This document shows, in pieces, positions 28,175 to 39,500 of a stretch of 49,787 nucleotides of DNA (position 1 is its first letter; every line of letters begins with the position of its first letter). A program made the translations under genes and the position numbers. The DNA is from Falciphora oryzae (lineage: Eukaryota; Ascomycota; Sordariomycetes; Magnaporthales; Magnaporthaceae). The DNA lies in the NCBI GenBank assembly GCA_000733355.1, contig JNVV01000001.1, positions 150,990 to 200,776 of the forward strand, read 5' to 3'. A model generated the notes under the pieces. The model was not told the DNA's origin and ran no database searches. It saw nothing but the letters and a program-made list of their open reading frames with translations.

Positions 28175-31100
28175 ATGCAACTGAAACACGACGAGTCGTC
28201 CGGCGGCGTCGCGGTCGATGCCGGCCCGGTGCCGGCCTGGGAGAAGGGATCCTCCAGCCTCCCGCTCGGCCAGCACGTCCCCGTCGCGTCCATCTCGGGC
28301 CCGACCTACGTGACCGCCCAGCTGCTCGTCCAGCAGATCGCCTACAAGCTGTCTGACAAGATCTTCTCCTACTCGCCCGAGACCTTCGACCTTGACCTGG
28401 CCGTCAAGCGCTGGGCCGCCGAGAAGGAGACCAACGTCCATGGCTACGCGACGGACGTGCTCCCGCTCCAGATCCGGACCGGAGCCGGCGCCTTCGCCCT
28501 GGGCTACATCTTCTCCAAGGACTTCGACCTCAGCCGGCGCCACATCCCGCAGTCGCTGCTCGCCCCCTCGGCCAGCCTGCGCCACCTGCGCGCCGCCCTG
28601 GACCAGCTGGCCCTGCTCTACGACGTCGCCAGCCCCTTCGTCGCCCACGTTGCTGCTCTCGACTACACGGCGCGCGATGGCCTGGTTGCCGAGTACGGCT
28701 CCGCCCTGCAGGTTGCTGAGGACCTCGGCCTGGGCCTGATCGCGAGCTCGTCGGCCTACGAGGCCCAGCACATGGCCATCCTGGCCACCCTGCTGGCCCG
28801 CCTGCTCCCGACCCTGCACGTCTACGACGGCGTGCGTGTCGCCCGCGAGACCCTGCGCGTGGTGGACGCGCTGAGCGAGTCCGGCATCCGCCAGGTCTAC
28901 GAGGCCGTGTCGCAGGCCGTCGGCGCCGCCAACAAGCGCCTCGACGTCGCCGGCAAGGTGCTCGAGACGCTGCGGGCCTTCAACGGCGAGCTCGGCACCG
29001 ACTACCGCCCCTTTGAGTACTTTGGCCACGAAGCGCCCGAGGCCGTTGTTGTCGTCTTCGGCAGCGCCGAGTCCCAAATCGCCAACCAGGTCGTCTCACA
29101 CCTTGCCGACCAGGGCAAGCGTGTCGGCGCCGTCTCTGTCCGCATCTACCGCCCCTTCATCGAGGAGGCTTTCCTCGATGTCCTGCCCGAGTCAGTTCAG
29201 CAGATTGCCGTCTTCGGTCAGGTCCAGGCTGATGCCCTGGTACAGGATGCTTCCGTGCAATCTGCCTTGTACTCGGACGTGCTCGCCGCCGTGGCTTTCT
29301 CGAGCAAGTGGAACCACGAGCCGGTTGTTGTGGACGCCAAATATTCCGCCACCGAGATACTCAACACAAGCGCCCTGGCCTCCGTGCTTACCAACCTTGT
29401 TTCCAAGGATGGCCAGGCCCCCGTTGGGGTCCGCCTCAGCCAGATCTACCAGGTCCAGCAATATTCCTTCTGGGATGTTGACAACTCTGCCGCCGCAAAC
29501 TCGCCGGCCACTGTTGGGCGCCTCCTTGTCAAGGAGTCCTCCAGCAACGTATACGTGCACGATGTGCACGACAGCGTCATCCAGGGAGGCATCATCCGGA
29601 CCGACATCAGGAGCTCCAAGAAGGCGATCGATGCTCCGTATGAAATCGACGAGGCTGATGTTGCCTTTGTTGGCGAGGAGAAGCTTCTCAAGGAGCTGGC
29701 GATTCTGCAAAACGTGAGGCCAGGAGGCAAGCTTATCCTCAGACTGCCAAACTGCAAGCCTGAGGATGTTGAAAAGCGCATCCCGGCAAATGTGCGGTGG
29801 GTGATTCACGAGAACGGCATTGAGCTGTTCGTCCTGGACTCTTCTTTCTCGCCGGCGTACGAGAGCATCGCGCAGCAGCTGGTGGAGCTGGCTTTCCTGA
29901 AGGTTGCCAGGCCCGAGCTGTCAATAGAGGAGCTGGTCAAGCTGGCCGACGGAATTGAGGACGCCCAAGTCATCAAGGAGACTATCAACGCCCTTGGCGA
30001 GGCGCTCCGCCAAGTCGAGGTTCCCAAGTCCTGGGTCGAGTTGCCATCCGATTTGGTGGCACCGAATCTTCGCCGGTCCATCAAGAACCGCAGCTTCGTT
30101 CCATTCCAGAAGGAGCAGCCGGAGGAGGTCCTGGGCCTCTCGGACTGGAAGGCTGCGGCCAAGGCCCTCGCATTCAGGGAGGCCTACGCAACCGTCGACG
30201 ACCTCCGGCCCGACCTGACAGTCAAGACATTCACGGTGCACGTTAAGGAAAACCGCCGCCTGACGCCGCTCACCTACGACCGCAACATCTTCCACATAGA
30301 GTTCGACCTCGGTGACTCGGGTCTCACTTACCAGATCGGCGAGGCCCTCGGAATCCATGCGGACAACGATCCCGTGCAGGTGCAGGCATTCATTAAGTCG
30401 TACGGCCTCAACCCCGAGGACGTCGCCCAGGTGCCGTCGCGGGAGAACCTGGCGGTGTTGGAGGCGCGCACCGTGTACCAGTCGCTGGTGCAGAACCTCG
30501 ACATCCTCGGCAAGCCACCCAAGCGCTTCTACGAGGCGCTGGCCGAGCTTGCCACGGACCCGATCGAGAAGAAGAAGCTCGAGGACCTCGGCGGCAAGGC
30601 CGGGGCCGACGACTTCAAGGAGCGGTCCGAGGTGCAGACGCTGACGTACGTGGACCTGCTCGACGAGTTCAAGTCGGCGCGCCCCTCGTTCGCCGACCTG
30701 GTCCGCATCGTGTCGCCGCTCAAGCGCCGCGAGTACTCGATCGCGTCGGCCCAGGCCGTCACCCCGACCAGCGTCTCGCTCATGATCGTCGTCGTCGACT
30801 GGGTCGACCCGCTCGGCCGCACCCGCACCGGCCAGGCCACACGCTATCTGTCGGCCCTCCCCGTCGGCGCCGCCGTCACCGTGTCGGTCAAGCCGTCCGT
30901 CATGAAGCTGCCCGCGTCCGACACGGCGCCCCTCATCATGGCGGGTCTGGGAACGGGCCTCGCGCCCTTCCGCGCCTTCGTGCAGCACCGCGCCATGCAG
31001 AAGGCGGCTGGCAAGGAGATCGGGGCGATCCTGCTGTACATGGGCAGCCGGCACCAGCGCGAGGAGTACCTGTACGGCGAGGAGTGGGAGGCATACGTGG

Positions 31101-31387
31101 ACGCGGGCGTCATCACGCTGCTGGGCGCCGCCTTCTCGCGCGACCAGCCTCAGAAGATCTACATCCAGGATCGCATGCGGCAGACGCTGGACCAGATCGT
31201 CAAGGCGTACGTCACCGAGGGCGGCTCGTTCTACCTCTGCGGGCCGACCTGGCCCGTGCCCGACGTCACGGCCGTGCTGGAGGAGGCCATCGCCTCCGAG
31301 GCCAAGGCCGCCGGCCGCAGGGTTGACCCGCGGAAGGAGATTGAAAGGCTCAAGGAGGAGGGGCGGTATGTCCTTGAGGTTTACTAG
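28175..31387 (+). CDS. MET10: Sulfite reductase [NADPH] flavoprotein (alpha) subunit
   Basis: 1070 aa, intronless. Supplies electrons from NADPH through FAD to the haemoprotein subunit that reduces sulfite to sulfide in cytosolic sulfate assimilation (cysteine/methionine synthesis). Residues about 30-560 form the pyruvate-ferredoxin-oxidoreductase-like part typical of fungal Met10. From about 680 comes the FAD-binding reductase (KTFTVHVKENRRLTPLTYDR), with the FAD motif RREYS at about 851-855, the NADPH-binding GLGTGLAPFRAF at about 924-935, FYLCGPTW near 1018 and the C-terminal ..EVY that matches bacterial CysJ. Start chosen at ATG 28175 (ACCAAGATGC); the frame is open 60 bp further up but holds no earlier ATG. 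Length agrees with yeast Met10 (about 1035 aa). Codon bias is strongly GC-rich and there is no RIP damage. Confidence 0.96.
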   Translation: MQLKHDESSGGVAVDAGPVPAWEKGSSSLPLGQHVPVASISGPTYVTAQLLVQQIAYKLSDKIFSYSPETFDLDLAVKRWAAEKETNVHGYATDVLPLQIRTGAGAFALGYIFSKDFDLSRRHIPQSLLAPSASLRHLRAALDQLALLYDVASPFVAHVAALDYTARDGLVAEYGSALQVAEDLGLGLIASSSAYEAQHMAILATLLARLLPTLHVYDGVRVARETLRVVDALSESGIRQVYEAVSQAVGAANKRLDVAGKVLETLRAFNGELGTDYRPFEYFGHEAPEAVVVVFGSAESQIANQVVSHLADQGKRVGAVSVRIYRPFIEEAFLDVLPESVQQIAVFGQVQADALVQDASVQSALYSDVLAAVAFSSKWNHEPVVVDAKYSATEILNTSALASVLTNLVSKDGQAPVGVRLSQIYQVQQYSFWDVDNSAAANSPATVGRLLVKESSSNVYVHDVHDSVIQGGIIRTDIRSSKKAIDAPYEIDEADVAFVGEEKLLKELAILQNVRPGGKLILRLPNCKPEDVEKRIPANVRWVIHENGIELFVLDSSFSPAYESIAQQLVELAFLKVARPELSIEELVKLADGIEDAQVIKETINALGEALRQVEVPKSWVELPSDLVAPNLRRSIKNRSFVPFQKEQPEEVLGLSDWKAAAKALAFREAYATVDDLRPDLTVKTFTVHVKENRRLTPLTYDRNIFHIEFDLGDSGLTYQIGEALGIHADNDPVQVQAFIKSYGLNPEDVAQVPSRENLAVLEARTVYQSLVQNLDILGKPPKRFYEALAELATDPIEKKKLEDLGGKAGADDFKERSEVQTLTYVDLLDEFKSARPSFADLVRIVSPLKRREYSIASAQAVTPTSVSLMIVVVDWVDPLGRTRTGQATRYLSALPVGAAVTVSVKPSVMKLPASDTAPLIMAGLGTGLAPFRAFVQHRAMQKAAGKEIGAILLYMGSRHQREEYLYGEEWEAYVDAGVITLLGAAFSRDQPQKIYIQDRMRQTLDQIVKAYVTEGGSFYLCGPTWPVPDVTAVLEEAIASEAKAAGRRVDPRKEIERLKEEGRYVLEVY

Positions 31388-31741
31388 ACGTTGGTCGTGA
31401 TGGTTGCATGTTTGGGAGGCAAAATTCCGGACTTACAGAGTAGCGATACTTTTGGATAAAGCTTACGTCTCACAAATTGATGCATTGACAATGCTTGATT
31501 TCATCGTGCTCACCTGAAAAATGGTCTATCTATGTTTGCTCAATGTCCGCCTGACATTCGAGAATGGGCGTCAGAAAATGTGGGGCCCCGCGGACTTGCG
31601 AGAAGGCAAACAACACAATTCACTCCCACGACCACCGACCTAATGATTTTTGTTCCTGGTGCACCTCGTCTAACTGTCCCGCCAGCTTCACCCCAGTCCC
31701 GAAACTCCTAAATGCTATAGTCCCGTTTCTCTGCCGTCGAA
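31388..31741. other. Intergenic, MET10 3' end and next promoter
   Basis: 354 bp, AT-richer than the flanking genes. I see no gene, RNA or repeat. Confidence 0.6.
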
Positions 31742-34189
31742 ATGGACACGCGATCGAAGCGGAGAGCCGCGCAGCAGCTCACCCCGCCCTCCAGCTACCC
31801 GACACGTCCGACGACGCGTCGCAGTCGCAACTTGCGCTCCGCCGCCGCCACCGACGACGGCAACAACGAGCAGCCCCAGCCGACCGAGCCCGCAGCCTCG
31901 AGGCCGCGCTCGGAGCCCCCAGCTACAAAGGCCAACGACACCCACGGCTATGGCACGCGCAGTCGCCGTCGCGTGGTCGCGCTCAACGGGGCCGACACCG
32001 TCGCCGGCCAAGAGCTGGCCGGGGGTGGCGGCCAAGTCGAGGAGCAAGCAGGCGGCAGCGAGGCGGGCGACGGCGTCCCCGTTGCGTTCGCGCCTCCTGC
32101 CGCAGCGTCGGACGCAGCACGGAAGCGCAAAGCCCCCGTCCCCGGGATCCTGAACGTGGAGCCCTCGCCGCGCAAGACTAAGAGGACCAGGCGCGGGGGC
32201 GGGGCTTCCACGGGGCCGGCGACGCTAGGATTAATACCGGAGCAGAATGAGGCGAGCGGTAGCAGCGGGCTTGCGACGCGATCGCGGTCCAAGGGACAGA
32301 ATCGGGTTGCACAGCCACCTGTCGACCTGCCCCGCACCGCCGCTGCCCGAAGGGGACGAAATCGGGGGGCCCATGTTGGGGAAGTGGAAGACAGTGTTCA
32401 GGGCGATGTGGTCGACGACCAAGTAGGAGGTATGGACGAGGTCGAGAATGATCAAGCGGAGGATCAAGTTAAGCCGGAACTCGGTCGGGAGGACGAGGAT
32501 CAAGACGGTGCGTCCGACGTACCCGACGAGGACGAAGAGGACGATCAACCGGACGAGGCAGATGCCGAGTATGTGAATGATCCAGATCAAGAAGCGGAAG
32601 AAGCCGGGGATATGCGAGAATCAGATCAAGAGACTGAAGAAGCCGTGGATGTACATGAATCAGATCAAGAAGCGGAAGACGACGACTACGAGGACGACGA
32701 GGATGCTGGGGAGGAGGAAGACGATGATGCTGAGATGCCTGAGGAAGACTACCACCAAGCACCGCGACCCCGGCCTGCTTCCTCTATGACCCGACCTTCC
32801 CCCTCTCTACCTCGGACTACCCCTCGTCATGAGCGCAGGATTGCCGTTCGTGGGTCGGACGCCGCTTACGACGTCCCATCGGATCGCTACGAGGAAGAGG
32901 CCGACGAACCTGTCGACGGCGATGCACACTCTGATGTTGGACCTATTGAGCTCCCACTCGGGTCTGACAATCGACTTGCATTGGAGCGGGAGCTTGCCTC
33001 GGTCTCACAAGCTGGTGTAGTCAAGATGACTCGCCTCATGGGCAAGGAGGCCTGGACTGGATCTGGAGACTCGTGGCCCCTGAGGTTTGCGCATGCACAA
33101 GAGCCTAATATCGCTCACGTTCGAGATCTCAAGGACCAGCTCGAGGCTCTGAGATCGAGCCTTTCCCGCGTGCCAAGGAATCCGGACTTGGTACAGCAGG
33201 CAAGCTTCTTCCGCCAGCACGCGCCCAAGTTTGAGATAGCCATGGACTCCATCCAAGCTACCGTTGAAACTATTGCTGGTTATTTGCGCCAAGGACAGAG
33301 GCCCATCCCCCTGGCCCGCGACCTGATGAAGACCGCGTTGCCAATGGGTGCCCTCACACTTAGTGCCGCGTTCGAGGTTACCAGCATCCAACCCCCCGGG
33401 CCCGGCCGACGATTCGCCGACTTTTCTGTGCCGATGACAGCAATAGTCGAGCGTCTTGCCGGCTGGCTGGACGACCTATTGGTGGCCATGCGGGGCATAT
33501 CGACGGGGACCAGCGACTACGAGGACCAGCTGCACCAGAAACAACGTGACAACTTCGAAGAGTTTGTGGCGGAGCTGCAAGAGAGTCTGACTTGGGCTAA
33601 GGCCCAGGTCGCGGCGAACATGGAGGAAGCGGCCGAGCGCGAGCGGCTTGACCGCGAGAGGGAGCGGCTCCAGCGCGAGGCGAGACTGCGCGCCGTGGAG
33701 CAGGACGAGCGGCTGCGGAGGATCCGGCAGGCGAAGAAGGAAGAGATCGCCGCGGCGAGGCAGAGACAGTACGAGGCCTTTGTGCGCGGCTGCCAGCGGC
33801 CGCAGCCAGGCCCGCTGAGGGGGCGTTCTCAACGACAACAACAACAACAACACACCCCGGACGCCGTGGTGGCACGTCGGGCCAAGCCGGTTTCGCCTCG
33901 GACACCTCCCCGCGACGCCGCCGCGGCAAGTAGGGGTGCGGCCTGGGAGTTCGAGCCCGAGCAGCAGGAGGAGTGGGACCCGTCGTACGAGGAGGTCGAG
34001 TATATAATAGAGGTTCTAAGGGGCCTCGGGCCTAGTGAGCGGTTCCCGCTCTCCGAGGTCGCCACGGAGCTCGGGCGGACGGCGCCCGAGGTGAGCAAGT
34101 GGAAAGGCAAGGTCACGGATATGGCCAAGGCGAAGTACTACGAGGTCGGTGTACATGCTGATGAGGTGCCCGACTGGGTTTTTAAGTGA
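31742..34189 (+). CDS. Acidic, probably nuclear protein of unknown function
   Basis: 815 aa, intronless, ATG 31742 to TGA 34187. Not recognised as a named family. Residues 1-210 are basic and disordered, with possible nuclear localisation signals (RSKRRAAQ, RKTKRTRRGGG). Residues about 225-345 are very acidic and contain three imperfect 13-residue repeats of the type SDQEAEEAGDMRE. Residues about 400-640 are predicted mostly helical (ELASVSQAGVVKMTRLMGKEAW, LVQQASFFRQHAPKFEIAMDS). A highly charged helix (EEAAERERLDRERERLQRE) follows at about 625-680, then a Q-run, and a conserved-looking C-terminal domain (about 745-815: EVEYIIEVLRGLGPSERFPL, EVATELGRTAPEVSKWKGKV) that resembles a small helix-turn-helix/Myb-like fold. 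A chromatin or DNA-linked role is inference only. Confidence 0.85.
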   Translation: MDTRSKRRAAQQLTPPSSYPTRPTTRRSRNLRSAAATDDGNNEQPQPTEPAASRPRSEPPATKANDTHGYGTRSRRRVVALNGADTVAGQELAGGGGQVEEQAGGSEAGDGVPVAFAPPAAASDAARKRKAPVPGILNVEPSPRKTKRTRRGGGASTGPATLGLIPEQNEASGSSGLATRSRSKGQNRVAQPPVDLPRTAAARRGRNRGAHVGEVEDSVQGDVVDDQVGGMDEVENDQAEDQVKPELGREDEDQDGASDVPDEDEEDDQPDEADAEYVNDPDQEAEEAGDMRESDQETEEAVDVHESDQEAEDDDYEDDEDAGEEEDDDAEMPEEDYHQAPRPRPASSMTRPSPSLPRTTPRHERRIAVRGSDAAYDVPSDRYEEEADEPVDGDAHSDVGPIELPLGSDNRLALERELASVSQAGVVKMTRLMGKEAWTGSGDSWPLRFAHAQEPNIAHVRDLKDQLEALRSSLSRVPRNPDLVQQASFFRQHAPKFEIAMDSIQATVETIAGYLRQGQRPIPLARDLMKTALPMGALTLSAAFEVTSIQPPGPGRRFADFSVPMTAIVERLAGWLDDLLVAMRGISTGTSDYEDQLHQKQRDNFEEFVAELQESLTWAKAQVAANMEEAAERERLDRERERLQREARLRAVEQDERLRRIRQAKKEEIAAARQRQYEAFVRGCQRPQPGPLRGRSQRQQQQQHTPDAVVARRAKPVSPRTPPRDAAAASRGAAWEFEPEQQEEWDPSYEEVEYIIEVLRGLGPSERFPLSEVATELGRTAPEVSKWKGKVTDMAKAKYYEVGVHADEVPDWVFK

Positions 34190-36538
34190 TGCGGGACTGG
34201 ATTGGGGGAGGAGAGAACAGCCATACGCCTTTTATGATACCTCTCATGTGCGTGTTTATGCACCTTCTTGCCCAGGCGAGCAGCTTGATGGATTGGCGGC
34301 CTACACTTTTCTGATACCTCTTTTCCGTTTTTGTTCATGCTCATAGCATCTTCTTACCCCGGCGAACGGGCTGATGGATGGCTGACGGCGTACTAGGCAA
34401 GCCCGGCATATATCCAGACAGTCTTACGAAGTCGAGACCGGCCTGCCGACCCAATGCACCTTGCGCGAGCCGCTGTTTGGCTCAGAAAAGCCCCTCAGCC
34501 CAACGATGTGCTGCCACATCATGATGGCGGGGTAGAGAGCTGCCCTGATTGGCCTCGTGTGGCAGCTGTGTGCTTGTCAAGATTGCGATGATGGCACTAA
34601 ATGCAAGCAGCTCCCATGCCCCTGGCCTTGGTATAACGTCGGTCCATGCAGGCTACATTAGCAAAACGGAAGGGCACAGCGCCCAATTCGAGCCGGACCA
34701 GACGCTTGTGCCAATCGCCATGCCGAATTGAGCTTGGCCTCCCGACTCCCTCTCCTGGTTCCGCTGGTAGCTTGAAGCTTCCAACAAAAATGTGCAGGCT
34801 GAAAATGGTCACTTGGTGTCCATTGGGGCGGGGAGATTGGACGCACGGGTCATGGAAAGATTAAATTTGGATGGACGCCACTGGAGGTGACAGGCCCACT
34901 TCCTGATTTTGAGCAACGGTGGGGGGATGCACGCACGGTGATGGGATGGGACGTGGATGTGCAGCGTTACGATTCAGTAAAAAAATATCAATCCAGCCAA
35001 ACGGCGGTCTGCTCTGAAAGGAGGCGGGGGATGCGGGCTGCAAACCAACCCCTTGAGCTCCAGGTAGAGAAGCCCATGTCTCGATAATTGGTACGAAAAA
35101 TGGAGTGTTTGCTGCAGGCAGGACGGGGTTCGGAGTGGTTACCTCATGGTGCAGGTCGGGTCAGCAAGAGCCGACGCGTCGCGTGTTGGCCGCCTGGAGG
35201 ATGGGCGGGTGAGATGGGCAGGCTGGCCATTGATCTGCTATCAGCTCTGCTCGTGTTGGACACCATCCGGAGGCGAGGCGAGAAGTGACAGCGCACCAGC
35301 CCTTTCGTGACGATCCAATTGGGGAGCAGCCTTTACGCCATACCAGGGAGCTTTTGCTTCTTATTCTTATTGTCATTGTCCTATCCTTTATGCAAATGGG
35401 AACGGAGCAAGCGCTACAGTACGGACTCTACACCAATGACTCGGCTGGCACGGATTGCAGCCGTCCGGGAAAACGATACCGCTGGCTGCTAGGACCGCTG
35501 CTGGGCTCGTTCGTTCGGGCCAGGGCAAAACGCCATGTCGGGCAGCGTCAGATATCCGTCCATGGCGGACCGAATGATGGGCCCTCCAGCGCCGTCCCAT
35601 CCATCCCATGAGACACATCGTGTTGTTGCGATAATGTACCCCAAAAGGCCAAGCGCCCGGAATCTTGTTTTCCTATTCGTGGTATAGCCCTACTGCCTGT
35701 GATATGCCGTGCTGGCGGCCCGGCCGAGCAAATCGGTCAGCGCTCGCCAAGTGCAACGTCATCAACGCTGGTTCCCTGGCGTTTCAGACGCACAAGTTGG
35801 CTGCGAAGCGTGGAAGCTACCAGAGAGGGTAAAGGCCCTGGGCTGGGCTTCCATGTCTGTAGTCTCCGTCGACGGTGGTGCTGTGCGCTGCCTTCAATTG
35901 CACACCGTTCGTCCGCCAGGGCCCCTGGAGCTAATCAACGTTAGCGGTGGGTCTAGGCCCCGAAAACCCCATCCAGCCTGCTCTCGCGCGTCGGCTCCCT
36001 GCCGAACGGACAAACGTGACGAGGGGGTTCGCGAGCTCGCCTGGTCTTGTTTCGCTTTTATTTTTCCATCCTGCTGCTTTTCCAGCTTGCTCCATCCCAC
36101 TCTTGCACCGCAGCCAACAAAATCCAGCAAGGTCCTGTCGACGACGCATGATCTTGCCCCGTCTTCCCCAGTCTTCTTGAGCAAGCCGTCCCCGGACAGG
36201 CTAGGTCTTACCTATAGTAGCCACTGAGTAAGGAAGCACAGCTGCTTGCGTCGACTTTGGCCAGCAACCCGCACAAGCTATCGCCAGTGTCGCCTCAATA
36301 ATCCGTGCACGCAAGGTCAATCACGCCGACCCAACAGACCGGCTGCATCCCATCACTGTCGCCCGACGGCAGCCTGCAGGCAGGACATCAACTGCCCGCT
36401 GCGAGTAACCGTCTTGGCGCTCGGTTTCTCTTGAGCTGATAAACCAGCGACTGTCGCTGACCTGCGACCGCGAGCACTTGTTCGCGGCATCCACACCAGC
36501 GCTACGCACCATCCGCATCTTGAGCAACATCCCGCACA
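34190..36538. other. Long intergenic region, no convincing gene
   Basis: 2.35 kb. Open frames such as 35709-36227 have no start context, family resemblance or splice pattern and look accidental. It probably holds the 3' end of the acidic-protein gene and a long promoter and 5' UTR of the coiled-coil gene (CT-rich and CA-rich stretches 36040-36538). No tRNA, repeat or RIP signature seen. Confidence 0.5.
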
Positions 36539-39500
36539 ATGTCCGACGCCGACGGCTTTGAGGTCGTCCAGCGCGACGAGGCTACCGCGCCTACCCCGAC
36601 CCCGAAGTCTCCGCCCAAGGCGGCAGGCGATGCGAAGAAGATGCCCTCGCCTTCGGCTACGGCCGCGAAAAAGACCGCTGGCACTGCCACGTCTGGTGTC
36701 AAGCGCCCAGGCACAGTGTCCGGGACGGCGACTAGGACCGCCGGCACCACCGCGCCACGGACATCGACCGTCGGCAGCACCCTAGGCAAGCCCCTGGCCC
36801 GCCCCACGGCGGGCGCCCCGACGGTCGTCAAGCGGCCCGGCACCGCCTCGACGACCGCCTCGCACCGCTCACAACCGTCCCAGTCCGAGGACGAGAGTAA
36901 GCGCCGAATGTCCACTGTGTCCGGCACCGCTCGCCGCGTCTCGGCCGCCCCCGGCTCACCATCCTCCAAGACTGCGACGGCCACCGCCGCGGCGCGCAAG
37001 CCCCTTAGCTCCGCCGGCTCGACGGGAACTACCGCCTCCAAGACATCCACGTCGTCTAGGCTGTCCACCGCGGGCTCAACCACGTCGACTGGTACCACTC
37101 GCACACTTGCGCCCAGGCCAGGTACTGCCACTGGCGGTGCAGTGGCCGATGCCAAGAAGCGCCTGTCCTCTGCCGCCGGTGGCCCCGCTGCCAGCGCCAC
37201 TACCACGACCCGCGCCGCTCGATCCTCACCCTCGGCTGCGAGCAGCTCTGCGGCCTCTACTGCCCTCGCGGCCGAGATAGATGCCCTCAAGGCGAAGCTG
37301 GCAGACAGCGAGGCTAAGGTTGAGGAGCTCTCGAAGCTCAAGGCAGAATCGCAAGACAAGATTTCTAGCCTGGAAGCGAACGCTGGTGGTAACCAAGAAT
37401 CCGAGGAGGCGCTGCGCAAGGAGAAGACAGAGGCTCTGGAGGTCCTGAAAACCCAGCACGCTAGCGAGCTCGCGGCGCTCGAGGCCCGTGTCACTGAAAC
37501 CCAAGAAAAGCTCGCGGCGGCCGAAGCCGAGCTCGAGAAGCATAGGTCCGAAGCGCAGGGCCTCTCCAGCGCCAAGGATGCCACCCAGTCGGAACTTTCC
37601 TCGCTGAGGGAGGCTCTGGAGAAGCTCCAGGCAGAGCACGCGGCGAAGCTGAACGAAAGCGAGGCAAGCCTCACCAAGGCCACCGACGAACATGCCGCGA
37701 AGCTCATCGATTTGCAGCAATCTCTCGAGGACCGGCACAAGGCGGCCATTTCGGCCCTGGAGGCTAAGCACGCCGAGGACCTGGCTAAGAACTCTGCCGA
37801 TGCGGGCGACCACGAGTCTGCAGTGGCTTCTATGAAGGCCGCCCACGAAGCCGCCATCGGCGACCTGCAGAAGAAGATAGATGAACTCACTGCATCGCAA
37901 CGGACGTTGGAAGCCGCCCATGGGGTCAAGCTGGTCTCGGAGGCCGAGGCGTACACGGCCAAGGCGTCCGCGCTCGAGGGTGAGATCGCGGAGCTCAAGG
38001 TCAAGGTCGAAGCGGCTGAGCAGGCCGCCGCGGCTGCAAAGGCCGACCTCGAGGCCAAGACCTCCCAGCTGTCGGCCCTGGAGTCACGCGTTTCGGAGCT
38101 CGATGCTGAAGTTGGGGAAGCCAAGGCTGCCGCCGCCAAGGCCGAGCAGGCGCTCGCTGATGCCCAGGCTCTGGTTGAGAAGGCCGCTGCTGAGAACAAG
38201 GAGAAGGATGAGACCATCGCAAAGCTAAACGAGGAGCGCACGGCTCTCCTTGAGAAGCACGAGGCGCAGTTGAAGCTACTCTCGAAGGATTTCGAGGATG
38301 AGATCGAAAGCCTGAAGGGCGAGGCCCACTTCAAGCGCCAATTCCAGGAGCTTGAGCCCAAATACACTGAGCTCACTGCCAGTCACGAGGAGCTCACCAA
38401 GTCATCTGCTGAGGCAGCCGATGCCGCGGCCGCTCAGGCCAAGGCCCTCGAGGCCGCTACTGCTGAGCATGCCGCCCTTGTTGAAACGCTGGCGGCCAAG
38501 GAGGCAGAATACCAGAAGAGTCTGGATGCTCTGCGCGCCAGCCATGCCGAGGAGTTGGAGAGCGCCAAGGTCGGCGCCACTTCCGACAAGGACACGCACA
38601 TTCAGGAGCTCGATTCCCTGAAGGCCAGCCATGCGGCGCAGGTTGACAAGCTCAAGGCCGACGGCGAGGCGGCGCTTGCCGAGGAGCTTGAGGCTCTCAA
38701 GGCTGGCCACGCCGAGGTCCTGGAGCTTATCAAGAAGGAGTTTGCCACTGAGAAGGAGAGCATGCTTGCCAACCACTTGGAGGAGCTTTCGAGCGCTAGG
38801 GCTGCTGGCGAGGGCTCGGCAAGCTCCAAGGTCGAGGAGATCAAGGCCGCGCTTGAGGCCAAACACGCAGCTGAGGTTACCAAGCTCATGGAGGAGCTCG
38901 AGTCGGCCAAGAGCCTGCAGAAGGAGATCGACGCGGCCGAGGTCCGGCTGACGGAGGCCCAGGCCGCGCATGCGGCGGCACTTGAGCAGACGAAGAAGGA
39001 CATCGAGGCGAGTCATAGCGCCGAGGTGGAGAAGCTGATTAGCCTGCACAACGGCACCATCGAAAGCCTGAAGCAGGACGGTGAGACCACTGCCGCGGCC
39101 GGGCTGGAGGCGCTGAAGGCGGAGCACGCCAAGAACGTCCAGGCTCTTGAGGAGGAGCACCTGGCCGCATCGACGGCCCACGCCGCCGAGCTTGAGACCA
39201 CTAAGAAGGAACTCGAGGTCGCGATGGCACAGGTCAAGGCAGAGCTGGCCAAGGCGCAGGAAGAGATCGACTCGGTCAGCCAGCAACTGGCGATCGAGAA
39301 GATGGAGAAGTTCGAAGCGACGGCGGCCCTCGATGCGGCTCGTAGCCAGAAGCCCGACACGTCGGAGCTGGACGCCGTAAAGGCCGAGCTGGCCACGCTC
39401 AAGGACTCCTCGGCCGCAGCAGCCAAGGCGATGGAGGAGAAGGCGGCCAAGGCGGCTGAGGAGCTCTCGTCGGTCAAGGAGGACGTGGAGCTCGCGCAGA

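Noticed and set aside
28097..31054. Long minus-strand open frames over MET10
   Set aside because: Shadows of a well-supported plus-strand gene with clear family motifs.
35709..36227. 172-codon plus-strand frame upstream of the coiled-coil gene
   Set aside because: No family resemblance; region looks like promoter/5' UTR.
36502..38376. 624-codon Ser-rich minus-strand frame
   Set aside because: Antisense of the low-complexity and coiled-coil exon; composition explained by the sense codons.
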